A stretch of DNA of 64,000 bases from Alkalimarinus sediminis (GTDB lineage: Bacteria > Pseudomonadota > Gammaproteobacteria > Pseudomonadales > Oleiphilaceae): positions 3,405,001 through 3,469,000 of the forward strand of contig NZ_CP101527.1 of assembly GCF_026427595.1 (NCBI RefSeq), written 5' to 3'. Under the pieces are notes generated by a model. That model saw only the letters and a program-made list of their open reading frames with translations. It did not search any database and had not been told where the DNA came from. Positions 55,168 through 63,928 of this stretch are shown in pieces. A program made the position numbers and the translations under genes. Position 1 is the stretch's first letter, and every line of letters starts with the position of its first letter.

Positions 55168-55242
55168 ATAAAACGTGTCCGGAAGGCTGTTTTGTTAAAC
55201 TCACCTTCCCGATATTTTGTCGTAATTAACGAGTATCTAGGG
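55132..55242 (-). promoter_or_regulatory. Candidate aromatic amino acid attenuator (alternative hairpins)
   Basis: In transcript order there are five pairing segments: 0 at 55242-55235 (CCCUAGAU), 1 at 55213-55204 (AUCGGGAAGG), 2 at 55187-55179 (GCCUUCCGG), 3 at 55167-55153 (AAAACCCCGAAAGGC) and 4 at 55143-55132. Segment 1 can pair with 2, 2 with 3 (8 of 9 pairs), and 3 with 4 (terminator); 0 can pair with the start of 1. A ribosome paused on the aromatic codons would leave 0 free to hold 1, so 2 pairs with 3 and the gene is read. The segments are seen; the mechanism is inferred. Confidence 0.72.
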
Positions 55243-55408
55243 TTCGCTTAACCGTCTTACTAAAATAGTAAAACCAATACTGCCAACCTGAAAAATTATC
55301 AGACGAAATCACACGAACACTGTCTACACACGCAGAAGCACTGCTCTTTGCCAATACCGCAAAAAGATCAGTTATCGATGTGTTTAATGTCATGTTATTT
55401 GTATTCAT
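55226..55408 (-). CDS. Aromatic-rich leader peptide of DAHP synthase
   Basis: ATG 55408 opens a 60-codon frame ending in TAA at 55226-55228. Residues 42-49 are WQYWFYYF, which contains two Trp, three Tyr and two Phe and one Gln in eight codons. TATAAT on the minus strand (55433-55428) would start the RNA about 13 bases before this ATG. There is no clear Shine-Dalgarno site, so an alternative ATG at 55393 or a near-leaderless start is possible. The peptide is longer than classical leaders (14-30 residues), but its place before the terminator hairpin argues for a sensor of aromatic tRNA charging. Confidence 0.65.
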   Translation of the reverse strand: MNTNNMTLNTSITDLFAVLAKSSASACVDSVRVISSDNFSGWQYWFYYFSKTVKRTLDTR

Positions 55409-55596
55409 AATGAGCGAGCATAACGCAATTATATCCTCTTGCAAACCCACTAAGACAAACTTATCGACATTTAGTCAGCACTACACCAGTTCAAAGCGTG
55501 CCTCCAACCACTGCTACTTTCTGATTTTAGTGCTACATTTCATGTATCGTTTTATTATAGTCTCAACCATTGCTTCGTTGAGCTTAAGGACTGCAC

Positions 55597-56427
55597 ATGA
55601 CAACTGGTTCGATCATTACAGAGAAGTACACCCTCACTAAAGTCGCTATTCTCGTTTTGCTACTAAGTTTAAACCAAGCGACATTTGCGCAAAGCGTTGA
55701 AGTGGTTCCTATTCAATATCGTTCAGCAGAAGAGGTCGCCAGTCAGATAAAAGCGCTCTACCCTGAACAACAGGTTCGAGTCGTGGGGAGACATCAACAG
55801 TTAACTATTCGGGCAGATGAACAGATTATCGACGAGATCAAGCAGCTTGTTGCAACCATGGATACCGCGCCTCATCAGTTCTTAATTAGTGTAGCAGGAG
55901 ACTCCAACGGCCAGCACAATAGCTCAGGCGTATCAGGTTCGATTTCATCATCCACCCATTCATCCTCAAATAACAACAACGTGACGGTCAAAACCCACAA
56001 AAAATCCTATAAGACCCGTGGAACCGGCAGTCAAGCCATCAGAGTATTAGAAGGCCACTCTGCCTACATCAGCGCAGGGCAAAAGAAACCAGTGCGAGAT
56101 CGACGACTGGTAAACGGCCAATGGGTTAGCGACGTCGATTACATTGATATGACAAGCGGCTTTTATGTGGAACCCAGACTTATTGGTAACGGGCAGGTTG
56201 AATTAAAAATTCGCACCCAGCAGAATCAGGCCAGTAAGCTGAACCACAATGAAATTAACACCGCTACTACCGACTCGGTACAAATTGTAAGATTGGGTGA
56301 GTGGTCAAACATAGGGGGAACCTATCAAGACAGTCGCAGCAACAACAGCGGCATTAGCTACTCAACTCAGAGGCAAAGCATTGATAACCAGAGCCTTACA
56401 ATCAAAGTTGACCTAGTAGAAAACTAA
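55597..56427 (+). CDS. Secretin N-domain-like periplasmic protein
   Basis: The 276-residue protein has a signal peptide (ending near ATFAQS, residue 32), a secretin N1-type domain (VEVVPIQYRSAEEVASQIKALYP, about 33-90), a serine/asparagine-rich linker (100-130), and a beta-rich part resembling a piece of the secretin core (IRVLEGHSAYISAGQ, GFYVEPRLIGNGQVELKI). The pore-forming C terminus of true secretins is absent. No type II or III secretion genes are adjacent. Function unknown; it may be a stand-alone family rather than a broken gene, since the frame is intact and has AAGGA 6 bases before the ATG. Confidence 0.72.
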   Translation: MTTGSIITEKYTLTKVAILVLLLSLNQATFAQSVEVVPIQYRSAEEVASQIKALYPEQQVRVVGRHQQLTIRADEQIIDEIKQLVATMDTAPHQFLISVAGDSNGQHNSSGVSGSISSSTHSSSNNNNVTVKTHKKSYKTRGTGSQAIRVLEGHSAYISAGQKKPVRDRRLVNGQWVSDVDYIDMTSGFYVEPRLIGNGQVELKIRTQQNQASKLNHNEINTATTDSVQIVRLGEWSNIGGTYQDSRSNNSGISYSTQRQSIDNQSLTIKVDLVEN

Positions 56428-56471
56428 CATCTTCAGGCGACATTCGGTCGAATGTTTGGACGCAATAGTAT

Positions 56472-57218
56472 TTAAGACTCTAGGCTTTCGAGTAATAGAT
56501 CTTTTGCCCTATTCACCTGAGCCGCCAGATAGTTACTGCCACCTCGATCTGGATGTAATTTTTGCATTAGCTTGCGGTGAGCATCTAATACTTCTTTTTT
56601 GGTCGCCCCCTCCGACAACCCCAAAATTTGAAGCGCTTGAGTTACATCCATTTCGGCACTATGGGTAGGTGTTTTCAGATCATCAAACTGGTACCCAAAT
56701 TCCGCTGCGCTTTTTCGCCAATCAACACCAATATGGCGTTGGAGAAACGCATCAAACACCGGGACAGAGTCAGCATACTGGTTAACCGCTAATTGATAGA
56801 GCTGAAACAGTTGATGGGCGCTCAGCGCTGTTAGTTGCGCGCCTTTAAACTCCCCAACCAATACTTCACCATTTATCTCGCCACTTAGATGCTCCATAGT
56901 CATTCTTAATAGCGAGGTTTCAACGGTTGATACCGTTTGCGACTGTTTTGAGCCTCCCAGTTGTTGCTTTAAATAACGAACTAGCGGGATGTACTTCAAC
57001 AGAAGTGGCAATTTTTTCGCAAACGGGATGGCTGCAGCCACAACTGCGGCTAGAAAGTGAATCCGACCGGTTAACAGCAACAACAGCAAGATCGTAGCAG
57101 ACAGGCCAATCGCTATAATATAGACCAACTTGCGACGCTGCTCTGGGCTACTATTGATGCCGTAACGAATCAGACTAAACACCAATAACGCGGCTAAGAA
57201 ACCAATTAAAATATGCAT
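56472..57218 (-). CDS. Membrane-anchored J-domain protein
   Basis: The 248-residue protein has two or three N-terminal membrane helices (about 1-70), a middle helical domain, and a C-terminal J domain (about 192-248) with the essential HPD in QKLHPDRGGSNYLA. The layout, J domain at the C terminus and GGSNYLAAQVNRAKDLLL, resembles Tim14/Pam18-like J proteins of Proteobacteria. It should recruit DnaK to the inner face of the membrane. Targets are unknown. Confidence 0.87.
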   Translation of the reverse strand: MHILIGFLAALLVFSLIRYGINSSPEQRRKLVYIIAIGLSATILLLLLLTGRIHFLAAVVAAAIPFAKKLPLLLKYIPLVRYLKQQLGGSKQSQTVSTVETSLLRMTMEHLSGEINGEVLVGEFKGAQLTALSAHQLFQLYQLAVNQYADSVPVFDAFLQRHIGVDWRKSAAEFGYQFDDLKTPTHSAEMDVTQALQILGLSEGATKKEVLDAHRKLMQKLHPDRGGSNYLAAQVNRAKDLLLESLES

Positions 57219-57443
57219 TAATCAAACTCTTCGACAATCATAAAACATTAACCTTAGGTGAGCCTTCAACTTTAAATCAATCAATAAAAAAGAGAGGCTG
57301 TTAAAGGTACACCGATAACCCACTCTATCCAACTCTTTCTACTCAGCGTAGTGATCCATTTTTAACTCTCCCTCGTAGTATCCTCTGACAACTTAAATTA
57401 AGCCATTTAATAAAAAGTATAAGACAATTTGAGGTAAACAATC

Positions 57444-57614
57444 ATGGCTCGACTCACCGAATCCAAGCAAACATTCGACGCAATCAAAGAAAAAGCGTTT
57501 CAGAATGCAGTAAAACTAGGCACCTACAAAACACGCTCGACCTTTTCACCTGGGCGAGCAGTCATCAGTTTTAGTGACATTTGCTCGAAGGCTTCGCGAG
57601 CAAGAGCATTTTAG
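57444..57614 (+). CDS. Possible small protein, 56 residues
   Basis: ATG 57444 preceded by TTTGAGGTAAAC opens a 56-codon frame. The peptide is basic and polar, without membrane segment or known motif; the last third overlaps a hairpin (57580-57606). I do not recognise it. It lies in the 628-base gap between the J-domain gene and pheA and could be a remnant of a longer gene. The rest of the gap, including an inverted repeat around 57635-57680 with arms near GGCGAAAC and GTTTCGCT, has no gene that I can support. Confidence 0.35.
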   Translation: MARLTESKQTFDAIKEKAFQNAVKLGTYKTRSTFSPGRAVISFSDICSKASRARAF

Positions 57615-57846
57615 TTTGTATTCAAAACAGGACTGATAGGCGAAACGACCTAATAGGTGGATCGATGTTTCGCTTATAAGCTGAGTTGAATGTGCAGTAC
57701 ACAAACGGGTCTTCTGAACTCACTTATATTGAAGTTCTGGCTGTTAATATTTTTGCTCGGTATGAGTGTAAACAAGAGTGTGATAGATTAACGCCCTATC
57801 AACAGTCAGATATTTTTCAGTGACGACCCGTTTCAAGGAGCTACAT

Positions 57847-58692
57847 TTGATCGTTTATCAGGGTGTACAGGGCGCATATTCTCACCTTGCCTGTCAGCAT
57901 GTCTTCCCGCAACGAGAGGCCACTGCTTGCGAAACATTTATCGAAGCAATGCAAGCGGTCGAGCAGGGTCGCGCTGATCTCGCTATGATTCCCGTGGAGA
58001 ACTCAACCGCAGGCAGAGTAGAAGAGATCTATCGTTTAATACCCAAAATGAGTTTACACATAATTGGCGAGCATTATGAGCCAGTTAATCACTGCTTGTT
58101 GGCACTACCAGACGCAACGCTTGATGACATTAAGTCAGTTGGCTCTCACCCTCAGGCGTTAGCTCAATGTAATCATCATATAGCTGAGTTATCGTTAGCC
58201 GAGTTTGCCAAATTAGATACAGCAGGGGCGGCTCGTGAAGTCAGCCAAAGCGGCGATTTAAGTAAAGCGGCCATTGCCTCTTCGTTAGCTGCAGAGCTGT
58301 ATGGCCTAAATGTTTTGAAAGATAATTTTCAAGATGAACAAGGCAATACAACACGGTTCATTATTCTATCTCACACCGAACAGCTCCCCGTTTTTGAGCC
58401 TCAGAAGCGATATATCACATCACTCATTTTTCGCGTGCGCAATATACCCGCAGCCCTCTACAAGGCTTTGGGAGGGTTTGCTACCAACGGTGTTAACTTG
58501 GTAAAACTCGAAAGCTATATGCCTGGAGGGCGCTTAAATGCCAGCCAATTTCATGCCGATATTGAAGGGCACCTAAGTATGCGTTCCATGGAGCTGGCAA
58601 TTGAAGAACTGAGCTTTTTCGCTGAAGAGGTTCGTATCCTTGGTACCTACGAAGCACACCCTTTCCGCGCCAGTGCTAACTTCCATGAATAG
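57847..58692 (+). CDS. pheA: Prephenate dehydratase
   Basis: PheA converts prephenate to phenylpyruvate in phenylalanine synthesis. The protein has the catalytic domain (YQGVQGAYSHLA, MIPVENSTAGRV, GNTTRFIILS with the key T-R-F) and a C-terminal ACT domain (about 195-275) for phenylalanine feedback, with the ESRP-like site changed to LESYMPG. There is no chorismate mutase domain. Start TTG 57847 is chosen because AAGGAG lies 6 bases upstream, giving 281 residues; a GTG at 57820 would add nine. No leader attenuator was seen here. Confidence 0.92.
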   Translation: MIVYQGVQGAYSHLACQHVFPQREATACETFIEAMQAVEQGRADLAMIPVENSTAGRVEEIYRLIPKMSLHIIGEHYEPVNHCLLALPDATLDDIKSVGSHPQALAQCNHHIAELSLAEFAKLDTAGAAREVSQSGDLSKAAIASSLAAELYGLNVLKDNFQDEQGNTTRFIILSHTEQLPVFEPQKRYITSLIFRVRNIPAALYKALGGFATNGVNLVKLESYMPGGRLNASQFHADIEGHLSMRSMELAIEELSFFAEEVRILGTYEAHPFRASANFHE

Positions 58693-58880
58693 AATTCATA
58701 TTTCGGTTTATACGTATCTATAATTTAGATCATCAATTTATAATAAATCGGTTACGATAGCTCAACGGTGCAGCCACACCTCACATCCGTAACCGATCAA
58801 AGCAAACAACACTCTTCTTTTCATTTGCTTTAGCCGCAAGTGTAATAGCAATTTAAGAAAAATATGACGGAGAAACACCC

Positions 58881-60002
58881 ATGCAAAAGCGCATGATCAT
58901 CATGGTTTTAACACTCACTATCATTTTTGGTGGTATGTTTTGGTTTTTGGGGTACTTCAAACCAAAGATGGTAAATCAGTACTTTGCTAACTTCCAACCA
59001 CCACCGGCGGCTATCTCATCGGCCAGTGCGACCAAAAGCTCTCGCACCCCATTCTTGGAGTCAACAGGTAGTGTTGTAGCGGTTCAGGAAGTGACAGTAA
59101 CCAGTGAAGTCGCAGGTCTCATCCAATCAATTAATTTCAAATCAGGTCAAGATGTTAGCGCGGGGACGCTTCTCGTTAAGCTTGATACATCGGTTGATCA
59201 GGCTGAACTCAAAGGCTTAATTGCATCAGGTAAACTGGCAGAAGCTAACTTTAAGCGAGACAAACAGCTAATCGAGCGTAAGGCGGTTAGTTCTCTTGAC
59301 TATGAAACTAGCATTGCAGGGCTTCGCACTGCTGAAGCCAAAATTGAAAGCCAAAAGGCCACTATCAACAAAAAGTCGATACGCGCGCCTTTTAGTGGAA
59401 AACTGGGTATTCGTAAAATTGATTTAGGTGAATACCTACAGGCAGGTACGCCCATTGTTTCGTTACAAGCATTAGACCAAGTCTTCGTAGACTTCTCTCT
59501 GCCTGAACACCACTTTAGCCAGGTGAAAATCGGACAAACTGCGCTTATAAAAGTAGCGGCATGGCCCGGTAAAGAATTTAGCGGCACCATTACAGCCATT
59601 GATGCTCGTATTAGCGAAGCCACTCGAAACTTCACTATTCAAGCGACTATAGACAACCCTGATCATGCACTGCTGCCTGGTATGTTTTCTGAAGTACGAC
59701 TGATTACAGGCCAGCCGAAAGAGCTAATAACAGTGCCAGAGCAAGCCGTCGAAAGAAAGTTATACGGCACCTCAGTATTTGTAATATCTGAAACCACACC
59801 TGAATCCTCAGACGCAGAAGCCGCGTCATCAGAACCTGTGTTAACCGTTGAAAGAAGATACGTTAAAACAGGCCTTAGTATGGATGGTCATATCGAAATC
59901 ACTTCCGGCTTAACAGAGGGTGAGCAGGTAGTTGTTGCAGGCCAGTTAAAGCTACAAAACGGCTCCCGTGTTGTCATCAACAACACAGTCGAACTCAACT
60001 AA
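58881..60002 (+). CDS. RND efflux periplasmic adaptor
   Basis: The 373-residue protein is a membrane-fusion subunit linking an RND pump to an outer-membrane channel. It has an N-terminal membrane anchor (about 5-25), a lipoyl-type half motif (GQDVSAGTLLVKLDTSV), a short hairpin (75-150), RAPFSGKLGIRKIDLGEYLQAG, and a beta-barrel with LPGMFSEVRL. GGAG lies 8 bases before ATG 58881. It is 9 bases upstream of the permease gene. Confidence 0.93.
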   Translation: MQKRMIIMVLTLTIIFGGMFWFLGYFKPKMVNQYFANFQPPPAAISSASATKSSRTPFLESTGSVVAVQEVTVTSEVAGLIQSINFKSGQDVSAGTLLVKLDTSVDQAELKGLIASGKLAEANFKRDKQLIERKAVSSLDYETSIAGLRTAEAKIESQKATINKKSIRAPFSGKLGIRKIDLGEYLQAGTPIVSLQALDQVFVDFSLPEHHFSQVKIGQTALIKVAAWPGKEFSGTITAIDARISEATRNFTIQATIDNPDHALLPGMFSEVRLITGQPKELITVPEQAVERKLYGTSVFVISETTPESSDAEAASSEPVLTVERRYVKTGLSMDGHIEITSGLTEGEQVVVAGQLKLQNGSRVVINNTVELN

Positions 60003-60011
60003 GGGGGCGGT

Positions 60012-63000
60012 ATGCGCTTTACTGATTTATTTATACGCCGCCCGGTTCTCGCTTCGGTGGTGAGCCTGGTTATTCTGCTGCTCGGACTGAACGCACTTAA
60101 AGAGCTCCAAGTACGCCAATACCCAGAGTTGGAAAACTCGATTATATCGATTGTTACCGCCTACCCTGGCGCTAGCTCAGAACTGGTCGCGGGCTTTATC
60201 ACCACGCCTATACAGCAAGCCGTTGCCAGTGCTGAGGGGATCGATTACCTCAAGTCCACTAGCTCTCAAGGTGTTAGCTTGATTCAGGCGCACCTAAAGC
60301 TCGGTCAGAATGCCAACGAAGCGATGACCGAAGTACTTGCGAAAGTCTCTGAAGCCCGAAAAGAGCTTCCTGCTGATGCTGAAGAACCCGTGGTTTCAAA
60401 ATCCACAGGTGGCACTACCTCCCTACTCTACCTCAGTTTTTCCAGTGAGCAGATGGAAGAGACGCAAATTACCGATTATCTGAAACGAGTGGTACAACCT
60501 CAACTTGAGACACTTGAAGGGGTAGCCAGCGCCAAAATTCTCGGTGAGAAGTCATTCGCTATGCGTGTATGGCTTAATCCGGGCAAGTTAGCGGCTTATC
60601 AATTAACACCTCAAGACATTGCATTATCACTTAATAGTAATAGCTTTTTATCCGCCGCTGGGCAGACAAAAGGTGAGTATGTCGCAATTAATGTAACCGT
60701 AGACACCGACCTCAAAAGCATTAGTGAATTCCAAGACCTCGTGATAAAGCGCGAAAAAGGTACTCTGGTCAGGCTTCACGATGTCGCCACGGTAGAGCTG
60801 GGCGCCAAGAACGACGACTCAGCTGTCTACTTTAATGGCAAACGAGCGGTCTTTATTGCCATTGACGCACAGCCCTCGGCAAACCCGCTAACGGTTATTG
60901 ATGGTGTATACGCAAAACTACCAGACATTCAACGCCAACTTCCTAGCGCTCTTGAAGCCAAAATCAACTACGATGCCACCCGTTTTATTAGGGACTCGAT
61001 CTCCGAAGTAGTTAAAACAGTCGGCGAAGCAACAGTAATCGTAATTTTTGTCATATTCCTCTTTTTGGGCAGTGGTCGCGCGGTATTGATCCCCGTCGTA
61101 ACGATTCCCCTATCACTCATCGGCGTCTGCTTTTTTATGCTGGCAATGGGTTACTCCCTGAACTTGCTAACACTGCTCGCCATGGTCTTAGCCATCGGAC
61201 TGGTGGTGGATGACGCCATCGTAGTGGTTGAAAATATACATCGTCACATCGACGAAGGCCTCACGCCTTTTAAAGCATCCCTTGTAGGGGCTCGTGAGAT
61301 CGCAGGCCCCGTCATCTCAATGACACTAACACTGGCGGCGGTTTATGCACCTATTGGCTTTATGGGCGGGCTTACAGGCGGGCTGTTTAAAGAGTTCGCA
61401 TTCGCACTGGCAGGGGCCGTCATTATATCGGGCATTATTGCACTGACACTGTCGCCGATGATGTGTTCAAAGCTACTAACAGAAACAAACAGCCCGATGG
61501 CTCAACGCCTCGACAAGCTATTTGATAAAATCAGAATCCGCTATCAGCGACGTCTTCACAACACTTTGAACTATAAGCCCGTCACCCTCGTGATGGTACT
61601 AACCATGTTGGTAAGCTGTGTATTCCTCTATCAGTTTTCGAAAAAAGAGCTGGCTCGAAGCGAAGACCAAGGGATCATTTTTAGCCTATCAACCGCACCT
61701 GAAAGTGCAACCCACGACTATGTTGATGCTTATACCGGAGAACTGCTTAAGGCCATAGACTCTTTTGAAGAGAAAGAAGGCTCTTTTGTGGTAGCAGGGA
61801 TGGACAGCGTAAATTCAGTGTTTTCTGGCATGCTGCTAAAACCTTTTAGCGAGCGCGAAAAAACACAAATGGAGCTAGTACCGGTAATGCAGCAAAAGCT
61901 ATCAGGCATAGCAGGGTTTAGGTCAGTCTCGTTTAACCTTCCTACCTTACCCGGCGCTAGCGGGCTACCAATTCAGTTTGTCATCACTTCGGCGCAAGAT
62001 CATGAGGTGTTGTACGAGCTTGGTCAAGAGCTGTTAGGTCAAGCGATGCAAAGCGGTATGTTTATCTTTTTAGACTCCGATCTAAAGTTCAATAAACCCA
62101 AAGCCGACATTAGCATTGACCGTAGCAAAGCTGCAGAGATGGGTATCAGCATGAAGGATATCGGCTCTGCACTCAGCACCATGTTGAGCGGCGGAACCGT
62201 TAACCGTTTTAATGTCGACGGCAGAAGCTATGACATCATCCCCCAGGTTGAACGGGACGCTAGGCGCACCTCTCAGCAGTTAGATGACTACTACATTCGT
62301 ACAGCTGAAGGCACGTTAATACCACTCTCTACTATCGCTAAGATTACTGAAGATGTAGAGCCAAATAAGCGCGGCCAATTTCAACAGCTCAACTCTATGG
62401 TCATTGAAGGGGTTATGCGCCCCGGCGTGAGCCTAGGAGACGCTCTTGGTTACTTAGAGACAACGGCGCTTGAGACATTTCCTAAAGGCGTAGGGATTGA
62501 TTATGCAGGTCAGTCGCGGCAGTTTATTCAAGAAGGTAGCGCGCTAATATTCACCTTCTTCTTCGCTCTGATCATGATATACCTTGTGCTGGCAGCTCAA
62601 TTTGAGAGCTTCCGCGACCCCTTCATCATATTGATTAGTGTACCGATGTCGCTGCTGGGCGCTCTACTGCCTATCGCATTCGGTGCTACGTCAATCAATA
62701 TCTACACCCAGGTTGGACTAGTCACTCTGATTGGTCTTATTAGTAAGCACGGTATCTTAATGGTGGAGTTTGCCAACAAGCTTCAGATCGAAGAAGGGCT
62801 TGGCAAACGAGAAGCGATTGAGAAAGCGGCAGGTATTCGCCTCAGGGCAATCTTAATGACTACATCTGCGATGGTCGTCGGTGTTCTGCCGCTTATCTTG
62901 GCGACAGGGGCTGGTGCAGCAAGCCGCTTTGATATTGGATTGGTAGTAGCCGCCGGACTTTCTGTTGGTACAATCTTCACGCTATTTGTAGTGCCAGCTA

Positions 63001-63104
63001 TGTATGTCTTCGTTGCTAAAGACCGCAGTAAAGAGGGAGGCCAACAAGCAGATGATACGCCCCCTATCATCGACAGCAAGGCAACACCCAATACGAGCAC
63101 TTGA
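60012..63104 (+). CDS. RND efflux permease
   Basis: The 1030-residue inner-membrane proton antiporter exports drugs, solvents or detergents. It has the twelve-helix RND layout with two periplasmic loops. The TM4 proton-relay motif GLVVDDAIVVVENIHRH is intact, and TPIQQAVASAEGIDYLKS and the final ILMTTSAMVVGVLPL are typical of the HAE1 family. Closest resemblance by eye is the MexI/MexD-like branch; substrate unknown. No outer-membrane channel gene follows, so the pump probably uses a shared TolC-type channel. Confidence 0.95.
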   Translation: MRFTDLFIRRPVLASVVSLVILLLGLNALKELQVRQYPELENSIISIVTAYPGASSELVAGFITTPIQQAVASAEGIDYLKSTSSQGVSLIQAHLKLGQNANEAMTEVLAKVSEARKELPADAEEPVVSKSTGGTTSLLYLSFSSEQMEETQITDYLKRVVQPQLETLEGVASAKILGEKSFAMRVWLNPGKLAAYQLTPQDIALSLNSNSFLSAAGQTKGEYVAINVTVDTDLKSISEFQDLVIKREKGTLVRLHDVATVELGAKNDDSAVYFNGKRAVFIAIDAQPSANPLTVIDGVYAKLPDIQRQLPSALEAKINYDATRFIRDSISEVVKTVGEATVIVIFVIFLFLGSGRAVLIPVVTIPLSLIGVCFFMLAMGYSLNLLTLLAMVLAIGLVVDDAIVVVENIHRHIDEGLTPFKASLVGAREIAGPVISMTLTLAAVYAPIGFMGGLTGGLFKEFAFALAGAVIISGIIALTLSPMMCSKLLTETNSPMAQRLDKLFDKIRIRYQRRLHNTLNYKPVTLVMVLTMLVSCVFLYQFSKKELARSEDQGIIFSLSTAPESATHDYVDAYTGELLKAIDSFEEKEGSFVVAGMDSVNSVFSGMLLKPFSEREKTQMELVPVMQQKLSGIAGFRSVSFNLPTLPGASGLPIQFVITSAQDHEVLYELGQELLGQAMQSGMFIFLDSDLKFNKPKADISIDRSKAAEMGISMKDIGSALSTMLSGGTVNRFNVDGRSYDIIPQVERDARRTSQQLDDYYIRTAEGTLIPLSTIAKITEDVEPNKRGQFQQLNSMVIEGVMRPGVSLGDALGYLETTALETFPKGVGIDYAGQSRQFIQEGSALIFTFFFALIMIYLVLAAQFESFRDPFIILISVPMSLLGALLPIAFGATSINIYTQVGLVTLIGLISKHGILMVEFANKLQIEEGLGKREAIEKAAGIRLRAILMTTSAMVVGVLPLILATGAGAASRFDIGLVVAAGLSVGTIFTLFVVPAMYVFVAKDRSKEGGQQADDTPPIIDSKATPNTST

Positions 63105-63144
63105 GGCACATTGCTTTAACCCCTAAAAGCACTCACTTTTATCT

Positions 63145-63173
63145 GCAAATACGGGCCAAGCGCCCGTATTTGC
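63145..63173 (+). terminator. Hairpin after the RND operon
   Basis: GCAAATACGGGC (63145-63156) is perfectly complementary to GCCCGTATTTGC (63162-63173) with a 5-base loop. The T run is weak, so it may act as terminator or 3' stabiliser. Confidence 0.65.
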
Positions 63174-63216
63174 TAGTTCTCATTTCAACTCCAGCATAGT
63201 CAACGTCTATTTATAA

Positions 63217-63314
63217 GGTGTGCTTTCGCACCATTAGGTGTTGAAGTCGCAGCTATAAACTCTAAGCCTTCATCTCTTCAAGTTCTCAAACGGTGCGCAA
63301 GCGCACCCTATATA
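63217..63314. repeat. Two REP-like palindromes of the GGTGCGCAAGC family
   Basis: GGTGTGCTTTCGCACC (63217-63232) and GGTGCGCAAGCGCACCCTATA (63292-63312) belong to the family found between nosY and nosL and in the 177-bp array. They lie in the 414-base gap before the DUF4156 gene, which has no other visible gene. Confidence 0.82.
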
Positions 63315-63518
63315 GCTTGTCCGGGTGCCTCAAATACGCAGCTAAGCAACAGTATTTCCTAGTTCTCACTTCAAACAAAGCCTACTTATAAGGTGTTTAG
63401 TCAGTGCGATTTTAATTGATCTAAGAGATCTAAATTACGCAGTGCTAGCCAATGGACATTATTTATATCAAGCATGTATGCTATCCCTACTTATGGATCA
63501 CACTAGACTGGACACTCT

Positions 63519-63848
63519 ATGAAAAAAGTATCATCTTCAAAATTACTGATCTCGCTACCCATAATATCCGCGTTAGTCTCTGGTTGTAGCTTTGTTGAGC
63601 TCAAACCAGATGCGGATGCGGTGCGAGTTCTAACAGCAGATCAAGCGGCTAACTGCAAATCAGTAGGAAGCGTAACGACAAAGGTTGTTGACGAGGTGCT
63701 GCTGATATCACGCAATGAAGAAACAATGGCTGAGGAACTTGAGGTATTAGCACGTAACGAGGCTCTACATTCAGGCGCCAATGCTATCGTACCGATTAGC
63801 GATATAGAGGAAGGAAGGCGCACCTATAAGGCATATCTTTGCCCTTAA
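63519..63848 (+). CDS. DUF4156 lipoprotein
   Basis: The 109-residue protein has a lipoprotein signal with lipobox VSGC (cysteine at 23) and a DUF4156-type domain: VRVLTADQAANCKSVGSVT and EVLARNEALHSGANAIVPI. Two further cysteines, in NCKS and YLCP, may form a disulfide. The family is periplasmic or outer-membrane attached and of unknown function. A strong terminator follows. Confidence 0.88.
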   Translation: MKKVSSSKLLISLPIISALVSGCSFVELKPDADAVRVLTADQAANCKSVGSVTTKVVDEVLLISRNEETMAEELEVLARNEALHSGANAIVPISDIEEGRRTYKAYLCP

Positions 63849-63868
63849 CTTTTCGTTTACTCTATAAC

Positions 63869-63904
63869 CAAAAAAACCGATAGTTTTCACTATCGGTTTT
63901 TTTT
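63869..63904. terminator. Bidirectional terminator
   Basis: AAAAAACCGATAGT and ACTATCGGTTTTTT pair around a TTTC loop. The A run on one side and T run on the other allow it to end both the DUF4156 transcript (+) and the gene at the right edge (-). Confidence 0.92.
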
Positions 63905-63928
63905 GTTGAAGCTAAAACTAAGGAGCTA

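Noticed and set aside
55226-55450. 74-codon form of the leader frame starting at TTG 55450
   Set aside because: The likely -10 element lies inside it, so the RNA would begin downstream; the ATG at 55408 is a better start.
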